A DNA stretch of 18,958 nucleotides from Actinomycetota bacterium (GCA_002715425.1 PAYW01000037.1:1-18958), one strand, 5' to 3'. Numbered from the stretch's first letter, positions 1 through 7,675 are shown. Made by a program: numbers and translations. The notes: generated by a model not told the origin, from the letters alone.

Positions 1-1
1 C

Positions 2-913
2 GCAAGTGAGCGAAAACCCTTGGATAATGCGGGATACTTTGATTTAACAACGCTCGATTTAGGTAGTGGGTTGAGGCGCCGCACCCTCCATATGTTGGAA
101 GCAATGGGAATTCCTATTGAATATTCGTTTCATGAAGATAATGCTAGCCAACACGAAATTGACCTTCGTTATACCGAAACTTTGGATATGGCCGACAATA
201 TTATGACCTTGCGGCTGGTTGTCAGGAAGATTGCTTTAGACGAAGGTATCCATGCAACATTTATGCCTAAACCGATAGATGAGGGGCAGGGGTCAGGCAT
301 GCATACTCATATGTCTTTGTTTGAAGGGGATGTTAATGTGTTCCATGATCCAGGAGATGTTCTTGGATTATCTGATATAGCTAGAAAATTTATGGCTGGT
401 ATTCTTCACCACGCTCCAGAATTTACGGCAGTAACAAATCAACTTATTAACAGCTATAAAAGAATGGTGTCGGGGTATGAATCTCCGGTTTATGTAAGTT
501 GGGCCAGAAATAATCGATCTGCTCTTGTTCGTGTACCCATCCACAAGGCGGGTAAAGCATCTTCAACACGAATCGAATATAGAGCTCTCGACTCCGCCGC
601 AAACCCATACCTTGCATACTCTGTTATTCTCGCCGCAGGTCTTAAGGGAATAGAAGATGGCTATGAATTACCTGACGAAGCAGATGAAAACTTGTGGTCA
701 TTAAATAGAGAACAAGCAAGGAAAGCAGGACTTCAACGACTACCTCAAGATCTTCGAGAGGCCTTAGATTTGATGGAGGAATCAGAGTTAGTTAGGGATG
801 TGCTTGGAGAGCATATCTTTCAGTGGTTCCTTCGAAATAAGCGAGAGGAGTGGGAAGCGTATCAGCGGCACGTCACTCCTTATGAAATAGAAAGGTATTT
901 ACCGATTTGGTAG
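2..913 (+). CDS. glnA: Type I glutamine synthetase, 5'-truncated by window edge
   Basis: This is the C-terminal catalytic part (about 300 residues) of a GlnA-type glutamine synthetase, which makes glutamine from glutamate, ammonia and ATP in the cytoplasm. The frame is open to the first bases of the window, and the residues before the TTG at 20 (ASERKP) continue the protein, so that TTG is not the start. Visible family motifs are QHEIDLRY (metal ligands), GSGMHTHMSLF (the GxGxHxHxSL glutamate/ATP motif), NSYKRMVSGYESPVYVSW, RNNRSALVRVP and SAANPYLAYSVILAAGLKG. The C-terminal tail GEHIFQWF...EIERYLPIW resembles GSI-alpha enzymes. Where adenylylated GSI-beta enzymes have the NLY tyrosine, this protein has NLW, so regulation by adenylylation is unlikely. 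A GlnR-like gene follows 93 bp downstream, supporting a nitrogen-assimilation role. A GlnA paralogue acting on other amines cannot be excluded without the N-terminus. Confidence 0.9.
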   Translation, partial: ASERKPLDNAGYFDLTTLDLGSGLRRRTLHMLEAMGIPIEYSFHEDNASQHEIDLRYTETLDMADNIMTLRLVVRKIALDEGIHATFMPKPIDEGQGSGMHTHMSLFEGDVNVFHDPGDVLGLSDIARKFMAGILHHAPEFTAVTNQLINSYKRMVSGYESPVYVSWARNNRSALVRVPIHKAGKASSTRIEYRALDSAANPYLAYSVILAAGLKGIEDGYELPDEADENLWSLNREQARKAGLQRLPQDLREALDLMEESELVRDVLGEHIFQWFLRNKREEWEAYQRHVTPYEIERYLPIW

Positions 914-943
914 ACGTAATTTCTACTATTCAATTACTAACTT

Positions 944-958
944 CATCGAAAATCGATG
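944..958. repeat. Short perfect inverted repeat between glnA and the glnR-like gene
   Basis: CATCGA and TCGATG flank an AAA loop in the 93-bp gap. No T-run follows, so it does not look like a Rho-independent terminator. It could be a minor attenuating hairpin or a regulator site, but it does not obviously match the GlnR box. The function is unknown. Confidence 0.3.
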
Positions 959-1006
959 CACATAACGTCGGTTTTCAGATCTTACCCACCCTAAGCTGAA
1001 CATCTT

Positions 1007-1687
1007 ATGTCCCCGATTCTTCTCTTTCCAGATCCCCCACCTCCTGAGTTGATCCAGTCCCTTGATATGGCCGGATACGCCTGGAAAGCGGTGGCGAATG
1101 CTGTAGCTGCAGAGGAGTTCGAAATACATGATGGATGGGGAGGAGCGATATTAGTAGCTGATCAAGATCCAGATGCTGCCTTTTCATTAGCCCGAGCTCT
1201 CAAAAAGCGTTCTGAACCAATCCAAAATATTCTGATATTGATTAATGGCGGACAATTGAATCAACTAGAACTTCGTGATGACCTATACGATGATTTCTGC
1301 CTAACTCCGTTTCACCCTCAAGAACTTCATGCTCGACTGAATCACCTTTTCTGGAAAGGCGGTCAAGGAACTCGGGGAAATACGATTTCATACGGAGATC
1401 TAATCTTGAACGTAGAAACTTATCAAGCTGCGATTCAGAGCCGACCGCTTGACCTGACTTATATGGAATACGAATTGTTGAAGTTTCTTGTTTCACGCCC
1501 AGGAAAAGTTTTTAGTCGCGAAACACTTCTATCGAGGGTATGGGGATACGACTACTTTGGTGGGGCTCGGACAGTTGACGTCCATGTGCGTCGATTACGG
1601 TCGAAATTAGGTGAAGAGTATGCGGGGCTTATACAAACTGTGCGCTCAGTTGGCTATAGCTTTGGCCAATCAAGATGGAGTTCTTAA
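1007..1687 (+). CDS. glnR: GlnR-like OmpR-family transcriptional regulator of nitrogen metabolism
   Basis: This 226-residue protein has an atypical receiver-like domain (about 1-120) and a C-terminal OmpR/PhoB winged helix (about 130-222). The helix carries the strongly GlnR-like stretches LDLTYMEYELLKFL, VWGYDYFGGARTVDVHVRRL and IQTVRSVGYSF. In actinobacteria GlnR activates or represses glutamine synthetase, ammonium uptake and nitrate genes. The N-terminal domain lacks the acidic pair of a classical receiver. The only aspartate near the expected phosphosite is D52 (ILVAD), apparently one residue offset from the Asp50 region of Streptomyces GlnR (ILVD), so control without a cognate kinase is likely, as for known GlnR. 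No histidine kinase gene is adjacent. The gene lies downstream of glutamine synthetase on the same strand, consistent with co-regulation. No strong Shine-Dalgarno precedes the ATG. The winged-helix assignment is secure and the GlnR orthology likely. Confidence 0.85.
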   Translation: MSPILLFPDPPPPELIQSLDMAGYAWKAVANAVAAEEFEIHDGWGGAILVADQDPDAAFSLARALKKRSEPIQNILILINGGQLNQLELRDDLYDDFCLTPFHPQELHARLNHLFWKGGQGTRGNTISYGDLILNVETYQAAIQSRPLDLTYMEYELLKFLVSRPGKVFSRETLLSRVWGYDYFGGARTVDVHVRRLRSKLGEEYAGLIQTVRSVGYSFGQSRWSS

Positions 1688-1766
1688 ATTAACTCTTCGA
1701 GCCGTACTCCTCTTGTAAACGCCCTGAATTTTTTTCGGTGCTAGTAATTTAGTTTCTTAAATTGGG

Positions 1767-1940
1767 CTATTTACTGAAATCTTTTTTACTTAATTCAAAA
1801 AGCTCCGAACCCTCATGTTCTTTATCTACATCCTTTTGAAGAATTTGCCCCAAAATTCCACTGAATAGGAGGCCGGTCATGATTATCGCAATAGGAACTA
1901 TTACAGCGAGGATAATGATAATTATTACGGTGCCGGCCAT
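1767..1940 (-). CDS. 57-aa small membrane protein, unknown function
   Basis: Reading the minus strand from the ATG at 1940 gives an uninterrupted 57-codon frame ending in TAG. Residues about 5-30 form one hydrophobic segment (starting VIIIIILAVIVPIAIIMTG), followed by a charged cytoplasmic-type tail (ILQKDVDKEHEGSELFEL). It fills an otherwise empty 287-bp gap and points the same way as the RidA gene, whose stop lies about 35 bp upstream of this start. A weak GAG lies about 8-10 bases before the ATG. Short single-pass proteins of this layout, with an acidic HEGSEL-type tail, seem to occur in other actinobacteria, but I cannot name the family with certainty. Support comes from the membrane segment, composition and position. 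The frame is short enough that chance is not excluded. Confidence 0.65.
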   Translation of the reverse strand: MAGTVIIIIILAVIVPIAIIMTGLLFSGILGQILQKDVDKEHEGSELFELSKKDFSK

Positions 1941-1974
1941 ACTGTCTCGATTCTAAAGGAGTCACTTGTTTTAT

Positions 1975-2325
1975 TCATATTTTAGCCCAAGCTTCGATTT
2001 CTATTAATGCGCCTAGAGGGAGAGCATTTACTGCTATTGCTGATCTAGCAGGACGGTGCCCTTCGAATTCTTCGATATAAATTTCATTCATATGGCCGTA
2101 ATCGTCGATGTCTGTAAGGAAAACCGTGGTTTTGAGAACGTTTTGTAAAGTTGTATTCTCAGAGGCAAGTAGACGTTTAAGATTCGTAAAAAGCTGGCGA
2201 AGTTGGGGCTCTAGCCCTCCCTCGACGAGAATCCCGTCACGGTGGCCGATCTGCCCTGACACAATAATCCAGTCACCTGATCGAACGACGGGGGTATATG
2301 GTCCTGCTGTTTTTTCCATGTTCAT
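1975..2325 (-). CDS. ridA: RidA/YjgF/YER057c/UK114-family enamine/imine deaminase
   Basis: This is a RidA-fold protein of about 116 residues. The family hydrolyses reactive enamine/imine intermediates made by PLP enzymes such as threonine dehydratase, protecting those enzymes, usually as a trimer in the cytoplasm. Recognisable stretches are GPYTPVVRSGDWIIVSGQIG near the N-terminus, the central VLKTTVFLTDIDDYGHMNEIY, and RPARSAIAVNALPLGALIEI, which carries the conserved arginine that binds the substrate carboxylate in active RidA members. I chose the ATG at 2325 (MNMEKTAGPY) because an AGG lies seven bases upstream. An in-frame ATG at 2349 would add eight residues but has no ribosome-binding site. 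The gene is divergent from the Tat lipoprotein gene. The family call is secure; the exact substrate is not known. Confidence 0.88.
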   Translation of the reverse strand: MNMEKTAGPYTPVVRSGDWIIVSGQIGHRDGILVEGGLEPQLRQLFTNLKRLLASENTTLQNVLKTTVFLTDIDDYGHMNEIYIEEFEGHRPARSAIAVNALPLGALIEIEAWAKI

Positions 2326-2376
2326 AGGGTACCTAAAAACATTAAACACTGTTGGGGATAGAAATCTATAAATGTG

Positions 2377-2392
2377 CCAGTTAGCCAGTTAG
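2377..2392 (+). repeat. Tandem duplication of an 8-bp unit in a 5' leader
   Basis: The unit CCAGTTAG occurs twice head to tail directly upstream of the AGGAG-like sequence that precedes the lipoprotein gene. It may be slippage or an operator half-site pair. The AGGAG lies about 15-16 bases from the ATG, unusually far for a ribosome-binding site. Confidence 0.35.
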
Positions 2393-2410
2393 GAGTTACG
2401 TTTTATTTTT

Positions 2411-3334
2411 ATGGCTAAGGTATTTTCTGAGCTTCAAAAACGTTCTATTCCTAGAAGATCGTTTTTGTCTGGGGCTGGTTGCGCTCTTTTGCTTTCTTCG
2501 TGTTCAAATAATCAGGGGGAAGTAGTCAAGGAATCAATCTCTATCGATGACGTTCAATTTTTACAAGCAGGTTTTGCAGATGGCTTTACGATGCCTTCCA
2601 CACTTGTTACTGGGAAGCAACAGCGCGCTCCGTTTTTTATATATGGTTCAAACGGGCTTCCGGTTGTAAATAACCTACCTAGTGAAATTGTTGGGGAATT
2701 AGTACTTCCTTCAGGATTAACTCAGAAAGTGTCTCTGCCGCAATACAGCGAAGGAATACCTACTCCCTATTTTCTCTTAGAGTTTGTAATTCCTGAGGAG
2801 GATCAGGGTGTCTGCCAATTAAGGGTTGATAGTCAGGAGTTATCTCAGGTTGTTGAATTTCGCGTTATTAGTCAGTTAGAAACTGACCTGATTCAGGTTG
2901 GAGAAACGATGCGCATTGCCGATACGCCGACCTTTGGTAACAGCGTTGGATTTGATCCGCTTTGCACTCGACCGGATCCATGTCCATTCCACGAAGTAAA
3001 TCTCAGAGATGCACTTGCAAGTAATCGACCGACAATAGTCCTTATTTCAACTCCAGGATTTTGCCAAACTAGTATCTGTGGTCCGGTACTCGAGCTTTTA
3101 ATTGAACTTCCGAAAAATTCAAATTGGGATATCATCCACGCTGAGGTATATACAGAACCTAAAAAAATTGCTGAAGGTATAGATCTTCAAAAGTTGATAT
3201 CACCAGTTGTTCAAACATACGGGATGAATTTTGAACCATGTTTTATCGTTGCTGGAAGTGACAACAAAGTACTAGCAAAGTTGGACTACGCCTTTGACAA
3301 AAGTGAGATGCGAAAGGCGATAGATTATCTTTAG
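2411..3334 (+). CDS. Tat-exported lipoprotein with thioredoxin-like domain (CxxxxC)
   Basis: This 307-residue protein has a twin-arginine signal (IPRRSFLSGAG, Arg15-Arg16) running into a lipobox ending at Cys31 (LLLSSC), so it should be exported folded and lipid-anchored outside the membrane. Residues about 45-165 form a beta-rich domain without a name I recognise. Residues about 170-307 look thioredoxin-like: a CTRPDPCPFHEV segment (Cys185, Cys191, His194) precedes TIVLISTPGFCQTSICGPVL, whose Cys218 and Cys223 form a C-x4-C pair at the place of the redox motif. The family outline (CTR..PCP.H, then P.FCQT..CGPV) resembles extracytoplasmic actinobacterial thioredoxin-like proteins. A role in disulfide or cofactor handling outside the cell is inferred. 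It stands alone, convergent with the erpA-like gene 21 bp away. Confidence 0.75.
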   Translation: MAKVFSELQKRSIPRRSFLSGAGCALLLSSCSNNQGEVVKESISIDDVQFLQAGFADGFTMPSTLVTGKQQRAPFFIYGSNGLPVVNNLPSEIVGELVLPSGLTQKVSLPQYSEGIPTPYFLLEFVIPEEDQGVCQLRVDSQELSQVVEFRVISQLETDLIQVGETMRIADTPTFGNSVGFDPLCTRPDPCPFHEVNLRDALASNRPTIVLISTPGFCQTSICGPVLELLIELPKNSNWDIIHAEVYTEPKKIAEGIDLQKLISPVVQTYGMNFEPCFIVAGSDNKVLAKLDYAFDKSEMRKAIDYL

Positions 3335-3355
3335 CTAGGGTAAATACTCTCTGGA

Positions 3356-3676
3356 CTAGCTGAAGCTTTGTCCGCAGCCGCAGGTCTTTTGTGCGTTTGG
3401 ATTATCAATGCTGAAACCAGACTGGTCCAAGCCATCTTTGTAATCTAATGTTGCTCCTTCAAGAAGCATAGAGCTTGAAGGGTCTACGACTACCCTGACA
3501 TCACCATATGTCACTGTTTGGTCGTCGTCAGCTATATCTGTGTCGAAGAACATTTCATAACTAAACCCTGAACAGCCTCCCGGACGGACAGCCACGCGCA
3601 ATGCTAAATCACCTTCTGCTTCTTCTTTAATGAGTTGGTCAACTTTCATTGTTGCTGCGTCAGTAAGGGTTATCAT
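3356..3676 (-). CDS. erpA: A-type iron-sulfur cluster carrier (IscA/ErpA/HesB family)
   Basis: The 106-residue protein matches the A-type carrier family, which receives Fe-S clusters from the assembly scaffold and passes them to target apoproteins in the cytoplasm. The three cluster-binding cysteines are present: Cys35 in RPGGCSGFSYEM, and Cys99 and Cys101 in the C-terminal TCGCGQSFS. The start is the ATG at 3676 (MITLTDAA), chosen because a GGAG lies seven bases upstream. An in-frame start at 3709 would add 11 residues that the family lacks. It is divergent from the Mrp/ApbC gene and the two appear to share a promoter region, fitting a joint role in Fe-S maturation. Whether it is ErpA, IscA or SufA cannot be settled from sequence alone. 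Confidence 0.9.
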   Translation of the reverse strand: MITLTDAATMKVDQLIKEEAEGDLALRVAVRPGGCSGFSYEMFFDTDIADDDQTVTYGDVRVVVDPSSSMLLEGATLDYKDGLDQSGFSIDNPNAQKTCGCGQSFS

Positions 3677-3707
3677 CTTCACGCTCCTCAAAGATAAATT
3701 TAAAATC

Positions 3708-3736
3708 ATTATAATATGTTTCTTGTTCCATGAGAA
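3708..3736. promoter_or_regulatory. Symmetric bidirectional -10 element between erpA-like and mrp genes
   Basis: ATTATAAT at 3708-3715 is self-complementary and gives a perfect TATAAT on both strands (plus 3710-3715, minus 3713-3708). On the minus strand a -35-like TTCTCA (3736-3731) sits exactly 17 bases away. On the plus strand the -35 (CTCAAA, 3687-3692) is weak. The element would start divergent transcripts for the two Fe-S genes. Confidence 0.45.
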
Positions 3737-3775
3737 GTGTGGAGCGTTGAATTTTTTTCGAGATACTATTTCTAT

Positions 3776-4939
3776 ATGGAACTATCTGACCTTTCTGAAG
3801 TTGAATTGAAGGTATTGAATCAACTTCAAGGCGTTGTCGATCCTGAACTTGGGTCGGACATCGTTGATTTAGGAATGGTCAAAGGGGTTGCACATCATGA
3901 TGATGGCCATGTGCTTATTACTGTCGCGCTTACGACATCTGGCTGTCCTCTTCGTGCACAGATTCAAAAAGATATACATTCAAAGATTTCTCATATACCA
4001 GAAGTTACCAAGATAAAGATTAATTGGACTGAACTTACTCAGGATGAAAAATCGGACGTAATGGCTCGGGCAAGGTTAAATATTTCAAAAGAAGAAACAG
4101 TGACGCAAATTCCTCGAACAGCAAAATCAATTATGGTCGCTTCAGGAAAAGGTGGAGTAGGTAAATCTTCCATCAGTGCAAACATTGCCTCGGGCATTGC
4201 CCAACGCGGCTATATCGTAGGTGTGCTCGACGCTGACATCTGGGGATTCTCTATTCCACAAATGATGGGTCTCTCCGGAAGACTAGAGGGCGATGATGAA
4301 ACCAGAAAGATAAGACCTATTGAAAAGAAAACGGGCTCTGGAGTTCTGAAAATTATCTCAATGGGGTTTCTCATTGATGAGGAATCATCTTCTCTAAATT
4401 GGCGTGGTCTTATCCTCAATCGTGCAGTCCGCCACTTTCTCGAAGATGTGGAATGGGGACACCTTGATTATCTCATTATTGATATGCCTCCAGGGACTGG
4501 TGATGTTCAGATGGGGTTAGCGAAAATGCTCCCACGTTCGGACATGATAGTTGTAACTACCCCTTCAAAAACTGTTCAGAATGTAGCTGCGAGGGTAGCA
4601 AATATGGCGAGGAGTTATTATTTACGTATTGCCGGCGTAATCGAAAATATGTCCTATTTCGTTAATGAATCTGGCGAAAAGTATCATATCTTTGGTAAGG
4701 GTGGTGGACAGGAGCTTGCTCGAGAACTGGGCGTTCCCCTTTTAGGTTCGGTCCCGATAGACGAGAATGTGAGTAAGGGTTCTGATGAGGGAAATCCCGT
4801 CATTCTCAGTGAAGGGCAAGCCTCACGAGCACTAAATGACATCGTTGACGTTATCGTCAAAGACGCGATTCCTTTGAATACGATTACTGACTGCTCTGCC
4901 TATATAGAGCAAGAGACAGCTGTTGAATTCAACAAGTAG
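3776..4939 (+). CDS. apbC: Mrp/NBP35/ApbC-family P-loop Fe-S carrier ATPase with MIP18 domain
   Basis: This 387-residue protein combines an N-terminal MIP18 (DUF59) domain (about 1-95, with QGVVDPELGSDIVDLGMVKG) and a Mrp/ApbC P-loop ATPase. The deviant Walker A is GKGGVGKS at residues 124-131, followed by the switch DADIWGFS and the Walker B-like LIIDMPPGTGDVQ. The family transfers Fe-S clusters to apoproteins and works as a dimer. The usual C-terminal CPxC cluster ligands after ENMSYF are missing here: the sequence continues VNESGEKYHIFGKGGG. Many actinobacterial Mrp proteins seem to share this loss. I chose the ATG at 3776; a GTG at 3737 would add 13 residues (MWSVEFFSRYYFY) not expected in the family. 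It is convergent with the MBL-fold gene, only 13 bp away. Confidence 0.9.
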   Translation: MELSDLSEVELKVLNQLQGVVDPELGSDIVDLGMVKGVAHHDDGHVLITVALTTSGCPLRAQIQKDIHSKISHIPEVTKIKINWTELTQDEKSDVMARARLNISKEETVTQIPRTAKSIMVASGKGGVGKSSISANIASGIAQRGYIVGVLDADIWGFSIPQMMGLSGRLEGDDETRKIRPIEKKTGSGVLKIISMGFLIDEESSSLNWRGLILNRAVRHFLEDVEWGHLDYLIIDMPPGTGDVQMGLAKMLPRSDMIVVTTPSKTVQNVAARVANMARSYYLRIAGVIENMSYFVNESGEKYHIFGKGGGQELARELGVPLLGSVPIDENVSKGSDEGNPVILSEGQASRALNDIVDVIVKDAIPLNTITDCSAYIEQETAVEFNK

Positions 4940-4952
4940 TGCTTGTTAGTCT

Positions 4953-5783
4953 TTATCGAACTTTCCAACCAGATTTGAGCTGTTTAACTGTTTTCTCAGT
5001 CGCTAGTTTTTCGAGATGGACTTCGATGTTGCTAATCAGGAGATCAATTTGTGCGGGGTCATCAATATTAGAATATTGAGATGCAACTACTTCCTCTGAA
5101 GAAGTTGCTCCCCCTTTAAGTGCTTTCACGATCAAATCGTCAGTAGCTGAATATCGTTCCAGTGTGGAAGAAATAGCTGCTTTAGGGTCTTCGACTACAT
5201 GACCGAATGCTGGTGCAATTCTTCTTAAGCGCATTTTTGATGCCTTGTTAATGCTTTCGAGAGCGATTGTAAGATCGGCCTGTCCAGATACCAGGGGAAC
5301 TGTCCATTCCTCGGAGATTAATTGACCGCATAGTAGCGTCCTCTCCTCTTCTAATAGAAAGGTTCTGTGATCGGTAGTTGGTCCGCCCAGATCATGAGCA
5401 GTTAGTCGAAATTCCGTTCCAAGGATTGCGTTTCCGTCTTTAGGGTCGAACCATTCGGCTCCTGTTCGGTCAATCATTGCATCAACACCACCTGCGTGAG
5501 CAGGGTCAGAGCACGTCGTCGTGACCCAACGAATTCGGTCGCCTCCACAACCAACAACAGAATCCAAATGCGAAGTGTTTTCTGGGCCAGGGTCAATCAC
5601 GACTATTTCATCAATTCCTACAAGGTACGTGTTTGTCCCATATGAAGTTCGTGGGCTGGGATTCAAACCAAGTATTCGACGAACGAGTGGGCTTAAGGCC
5701 CGAGCTACACCAGGCACGATCGGTTCGGGTCCTAAATCTTGCTCTTCTTCTTCGTCTCGAAGAATTTTGTTATTTTTTCCCAT
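4953..5783 (-). CDS. Metallo-beta-lactamase-fold protein (LACTB2-like) lacking most metal ligands
   Basis: The 276-residue protein has the outline of LACTB2-like MBL-fold hydrolases: NPSPRTSYGTNTYLVG (41-56), VIDPGP (62-67), the active-site loop near 90, a C-terminal three-helix or winged-helix-like part, and no stops. The metal site, however, is eroded. The HxHxDH motif reads C91-S-D93-P-A95-H96, so only the last histidine survives. The HTPGHT motif reads HDLGG with Gly134 for His. The SGD motif reads CGQ with Gln154 for Asp. The PGHG motif reads PAFG with Phe193 for His. Hydrolase activity is therefore improbable; a structural or binding role is inferred. The ATG at 5783 has GGAG seven bases upstream and lies one base after the fxsA stop, so the two are co-transcribed and probably translationally coupled. 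A longer start at 5840 lies inside fxsA and is unlikely. Confidence 0.8.
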   Translation of the reverse strand: MGKNNKILRDEEEEQDLGPEPIVPGVARALSPLVRRILGLNPSPRTSYGTNTYLVGIDEIVVIDPGPENTSHLDSVVGCGGDRIRWVTTTCSDPAHAGGVDAMIDRTGAEWFDPKDGNAILGTEFRLTAHDLGGPTTDHRTFLLEEERTLLCGQLISEEWTVPLVSGQADLTIALESINKASKMRLRRIAPAFGHVVEDPKAAISSTLERYSATDDLIVKALKGGATSSEEVVASQYSNIDDPAQIDLLISNIEVHLEKLATEKTVKQLKSGWKVR

Positions 5784-5784
5784 G

Positions 5785-6294
5785 TTAATTCTCCAGTGAA
5801 GGGGGATCACGAAGGTCATCGTCTTCTCGACGTAAATCAACGATTTCTATATCCCCATTCTCCGTCTCAAAGAATGAACCGCGGCTGAAATTGAATGTAC
5901 TTTGCTTTGAATCCGAACCTGTTGCCCTAAATGGTTGATTAACGATTCTTTTGAAAAATAGACGACGAATTATTGGACGGGTCAATGGGAAGAGAAGTAA
6001 TAATCCGAACACATCAGTAATGAACCCTGGAGTAAGCATGAGAACACCAGCAATTAGAATCAGCCCGCCGTCTAATAGTTCCTTATTTGGAATTTGTCCT
6101 TGGACAAGTTGAAACTGAATTTTTCGGATAACTCCCATGCCTTCTGATTTCACTAACCAAGCACCGAGAATACTGACAATAAGAAGAAGAGCAATTGTCT
6201 CGATTATTCCCGTTCTCTGCGCGACTTCGACAATAACCAAAATTTCAGCCAAAGGAACGGCTAGAAATAGAAGAAGAAGCAGAAAAAACATCAT
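5785..6294 (-). CDS. fxsA: FxsA-family cytoplasmic membrane protein
   Basis: This is a 169-residue protein of the FxsA family. E. coli FxsA, of similar size, is an inner-membrane protein whose overproduction relieves F-plasmid exclusion of phage T7; its cellular role is otherwise unclear. Residues 2-22 and about 28-48 are hydrophobic with the family pattern FLAVPLAEILVIVEVAQRTG and ALLLIVSILGAWLVK. Residues 75-105 carry the conserved GGLILIAGVLMLTPGFITD and a further membrane segment, followed by LTRPIIRRL. The tail from about 120 is soluble and acidic. There are two consecutive ATGs (6294 and 6291), and either could be the start. The gene is followed one base later by the degenerate MBL-fold gene and is divergent from selA. 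Confidence 0.88.
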   Translation of the reverse strand: MMFFLLLLLFLAVPLAEILVIVEVAQRTGIIETIALLLIVSILGAWLVKSEGMGVIRKIQFQLVQGQIPNKELLDGGLILIAGVLMLTPGFITDVFGLLLLFPLTRPIIRRLFFKRIVNQPFRATGSDSKQSTFNFSRGSFFETENGDIEIVDLRREDDDLRDPPSLEN

Positions 6295-6412
6295 TTCCAG
6301 TCTACGAGATGAACCGTCTGCTTTGACTTTTGTGGGCCCGCCTAAAGAAAAAAATTCAAATCCAGTAGGAATCCTTGATGGATCAGAGGTTAATCAGTTC
6401 TAGAGTCAAGGT

Positions 6413-7672
6413 ATGAGAAAGAAGCCTCCTTCGGTTAACGACCTAGCATTGTCTATGCAAGATTCAGGAATTCCGCATGAGCTATTGGTTAAAGAAGCAC
6501 GGTTGGCTATTGCTGAAGATGATTGGGAGAATATTAGGGAACGCATAGAGCATCTTCAACGCTCGTTTATACAACCCGTTGTAAACGCAACTGGAGTGCT
6601 GCTTCATACGAATCTTGGAAGAGCTTCTTGGGGAGTTCCTCGATCAAATTTCTCTTCAAATATCGAATTTAATCTAGAAAACGGAAGTAGAGGCTCTCGA
6701 CAAGAAAGCATTGGAGATCTGTTTGCGCAATTATGCGGAGCTGAATCTGCAATGGTAGTTAATAACTGCTCTTCGGCGGTATTACTGGTTTTGTCGGCTC
6801 TAGCTTCTGAGCAAGGAGTTGCGATTTCTCGCGGGGAGCTTGTTGAAATTGGTGGTTCGTTCAGAGTTCCAGAAATTCTTGAACTATCAGGTGGATACCT
6901 TGTAGAAGTTGGAACAACAAATAAAACACGCTTAGTTGATTATCAACGAGCTATTGACGCTCATCGCGATGTAGCTATGACTCTGAAAGTCCATCAATCA
7001 AATTATAAAATTGTTGGCTTTACCGAAGAAACAGCGGTAGAAGATTTGGCTTCATTAGATATTCCACTTGTCGTCGATATCGGATCTGGTTTACTAGATT
7101 CAAATTGCACGTGGCTACGTTCAGGTCCACCTACGTGGCTTGCAGGAGAGCCTGCAGCTAAGCAGACGCTTCAGAGCGGAGCTGACCTCGTGACTTTTTC
7201 ATGTGACAAACTTCTTGGCGGGCCGCAGGCGGGAATTATTGCAGGTAAATCAGATTTGATTAAGAAATGTCTTAGTCATCCTTTTGCTCGTGTTCTTCGG
7301 CCAGGAAGCCATACGCTTCTTTCGCTTCAAGATTTAGCACTTCGTTATCTTCATCGTGATGGGGATCAAATCCCATTTTGGAGGATGGCATCTGCCGACA
7401 TAGAAGAACTAGGTACACGAGCTGAAAGTATGAATATTGGAGAGGTTGTTAGCGTGGATTCCATTCCTGGAGGAGGAACTCTACCTTCAGTTGTTATTCC
7501 TTCTATTGGATTGAAGTTACCGGGAGATCGAAGCTGGGAACTTCGCCGTGGGTTTGATAGCGGGCTGCCTGTAATCGCTCGAGTTGAAGATGGCGATACC
7601 TATTTAGATTTTCGCACTATCGATCCTGATCATGATGAAATAGTTTCTGCTGCGCTAGGAAATCTGGATTAG
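6413..7672 (+). CDS. selA: L-seryl-tRNA(Sec) selenium transferase
   Basis: SelA is a PLP enzyme that converts Ser-tRNA(Sec) to Sec-tRNA(Sec) with selenophosphate, in a large homodecamer. The 419-residue protein carries [20 protein letters not shown], the hallmark of the family, at about 52-71, then [45 protein letters not shown] and the PLP site [15 protein letters not shown] with Lys266. It is slightly shorter than the E. coli enzyme (about 463). selB begins three bases after the stop, so the two genes form an operon. No tRNA-Sec gene (selC) or selD is seen in the window, and no selenoprotein gene is recognised here. The AAGG just before the ATG is too close to be a good ribosome-binding site. 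Confidence 0.95.
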   Translation: MRKKPPSVNDLALSMQDSGIPHELLVKEARLAIAEDDWENIRERIEHLQRSFIQPVVNATGVLLHTNLGRASWGVPRSNFSSNIEFNLENGSRGSRQESIGDLFAQLCGAESAMVVNNCSSAVLLVLSALASEQGVAISRGELVEIGGSFRVPEILELSGGYLVEVGTTNKTRLVDYQRAIDAHRDVAMTLKVHQSNYKIVGFTEETAVEDLASLDIPLVVDIGSGLLDSNCTWLRSGPPTWLAGEPAAKQTLQSGADLVTFSCDKLLGGPQAGIIAGKSDLIKKCLSHPFARVLRPGSHTLLSLQDLALRYLHRDGDQIPFWRMASADIEELGTRAESMNIGEVVSVDSIPGGGTLPSVVIPSIGLKLPGDRSWELRRGFDSGLPVIARVEDGDTYLDFRTIDPDHDEIVSAALGNLD

Positions 7673-7675
7673 CTA

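Noticed and set aside
1746..1763. AATTTA/TAAATT hairpin between the glnR-like gene and the small membrane gene
   Set aside because: The stem is entirely A/T with no GC core, too weak to call a terminator, although the position between convergent genes would suit one.
5521..5799. 92-aa plus-strand frame opposite the MBL-fold gene
   Set aside because: It is antisense to a well-supported gene, has no motifs and its composition is that expected of a shadow frame.
6350..6376. TTCAAATCCAG resembling the tRNA-Sec anticodon arm close to selA
   Set aside because: The matching 5' anticodon stem CTGGA is absent; the preceding bases are an A-rich run. No long acceptor stem or T-arm could be drawn on either strand.
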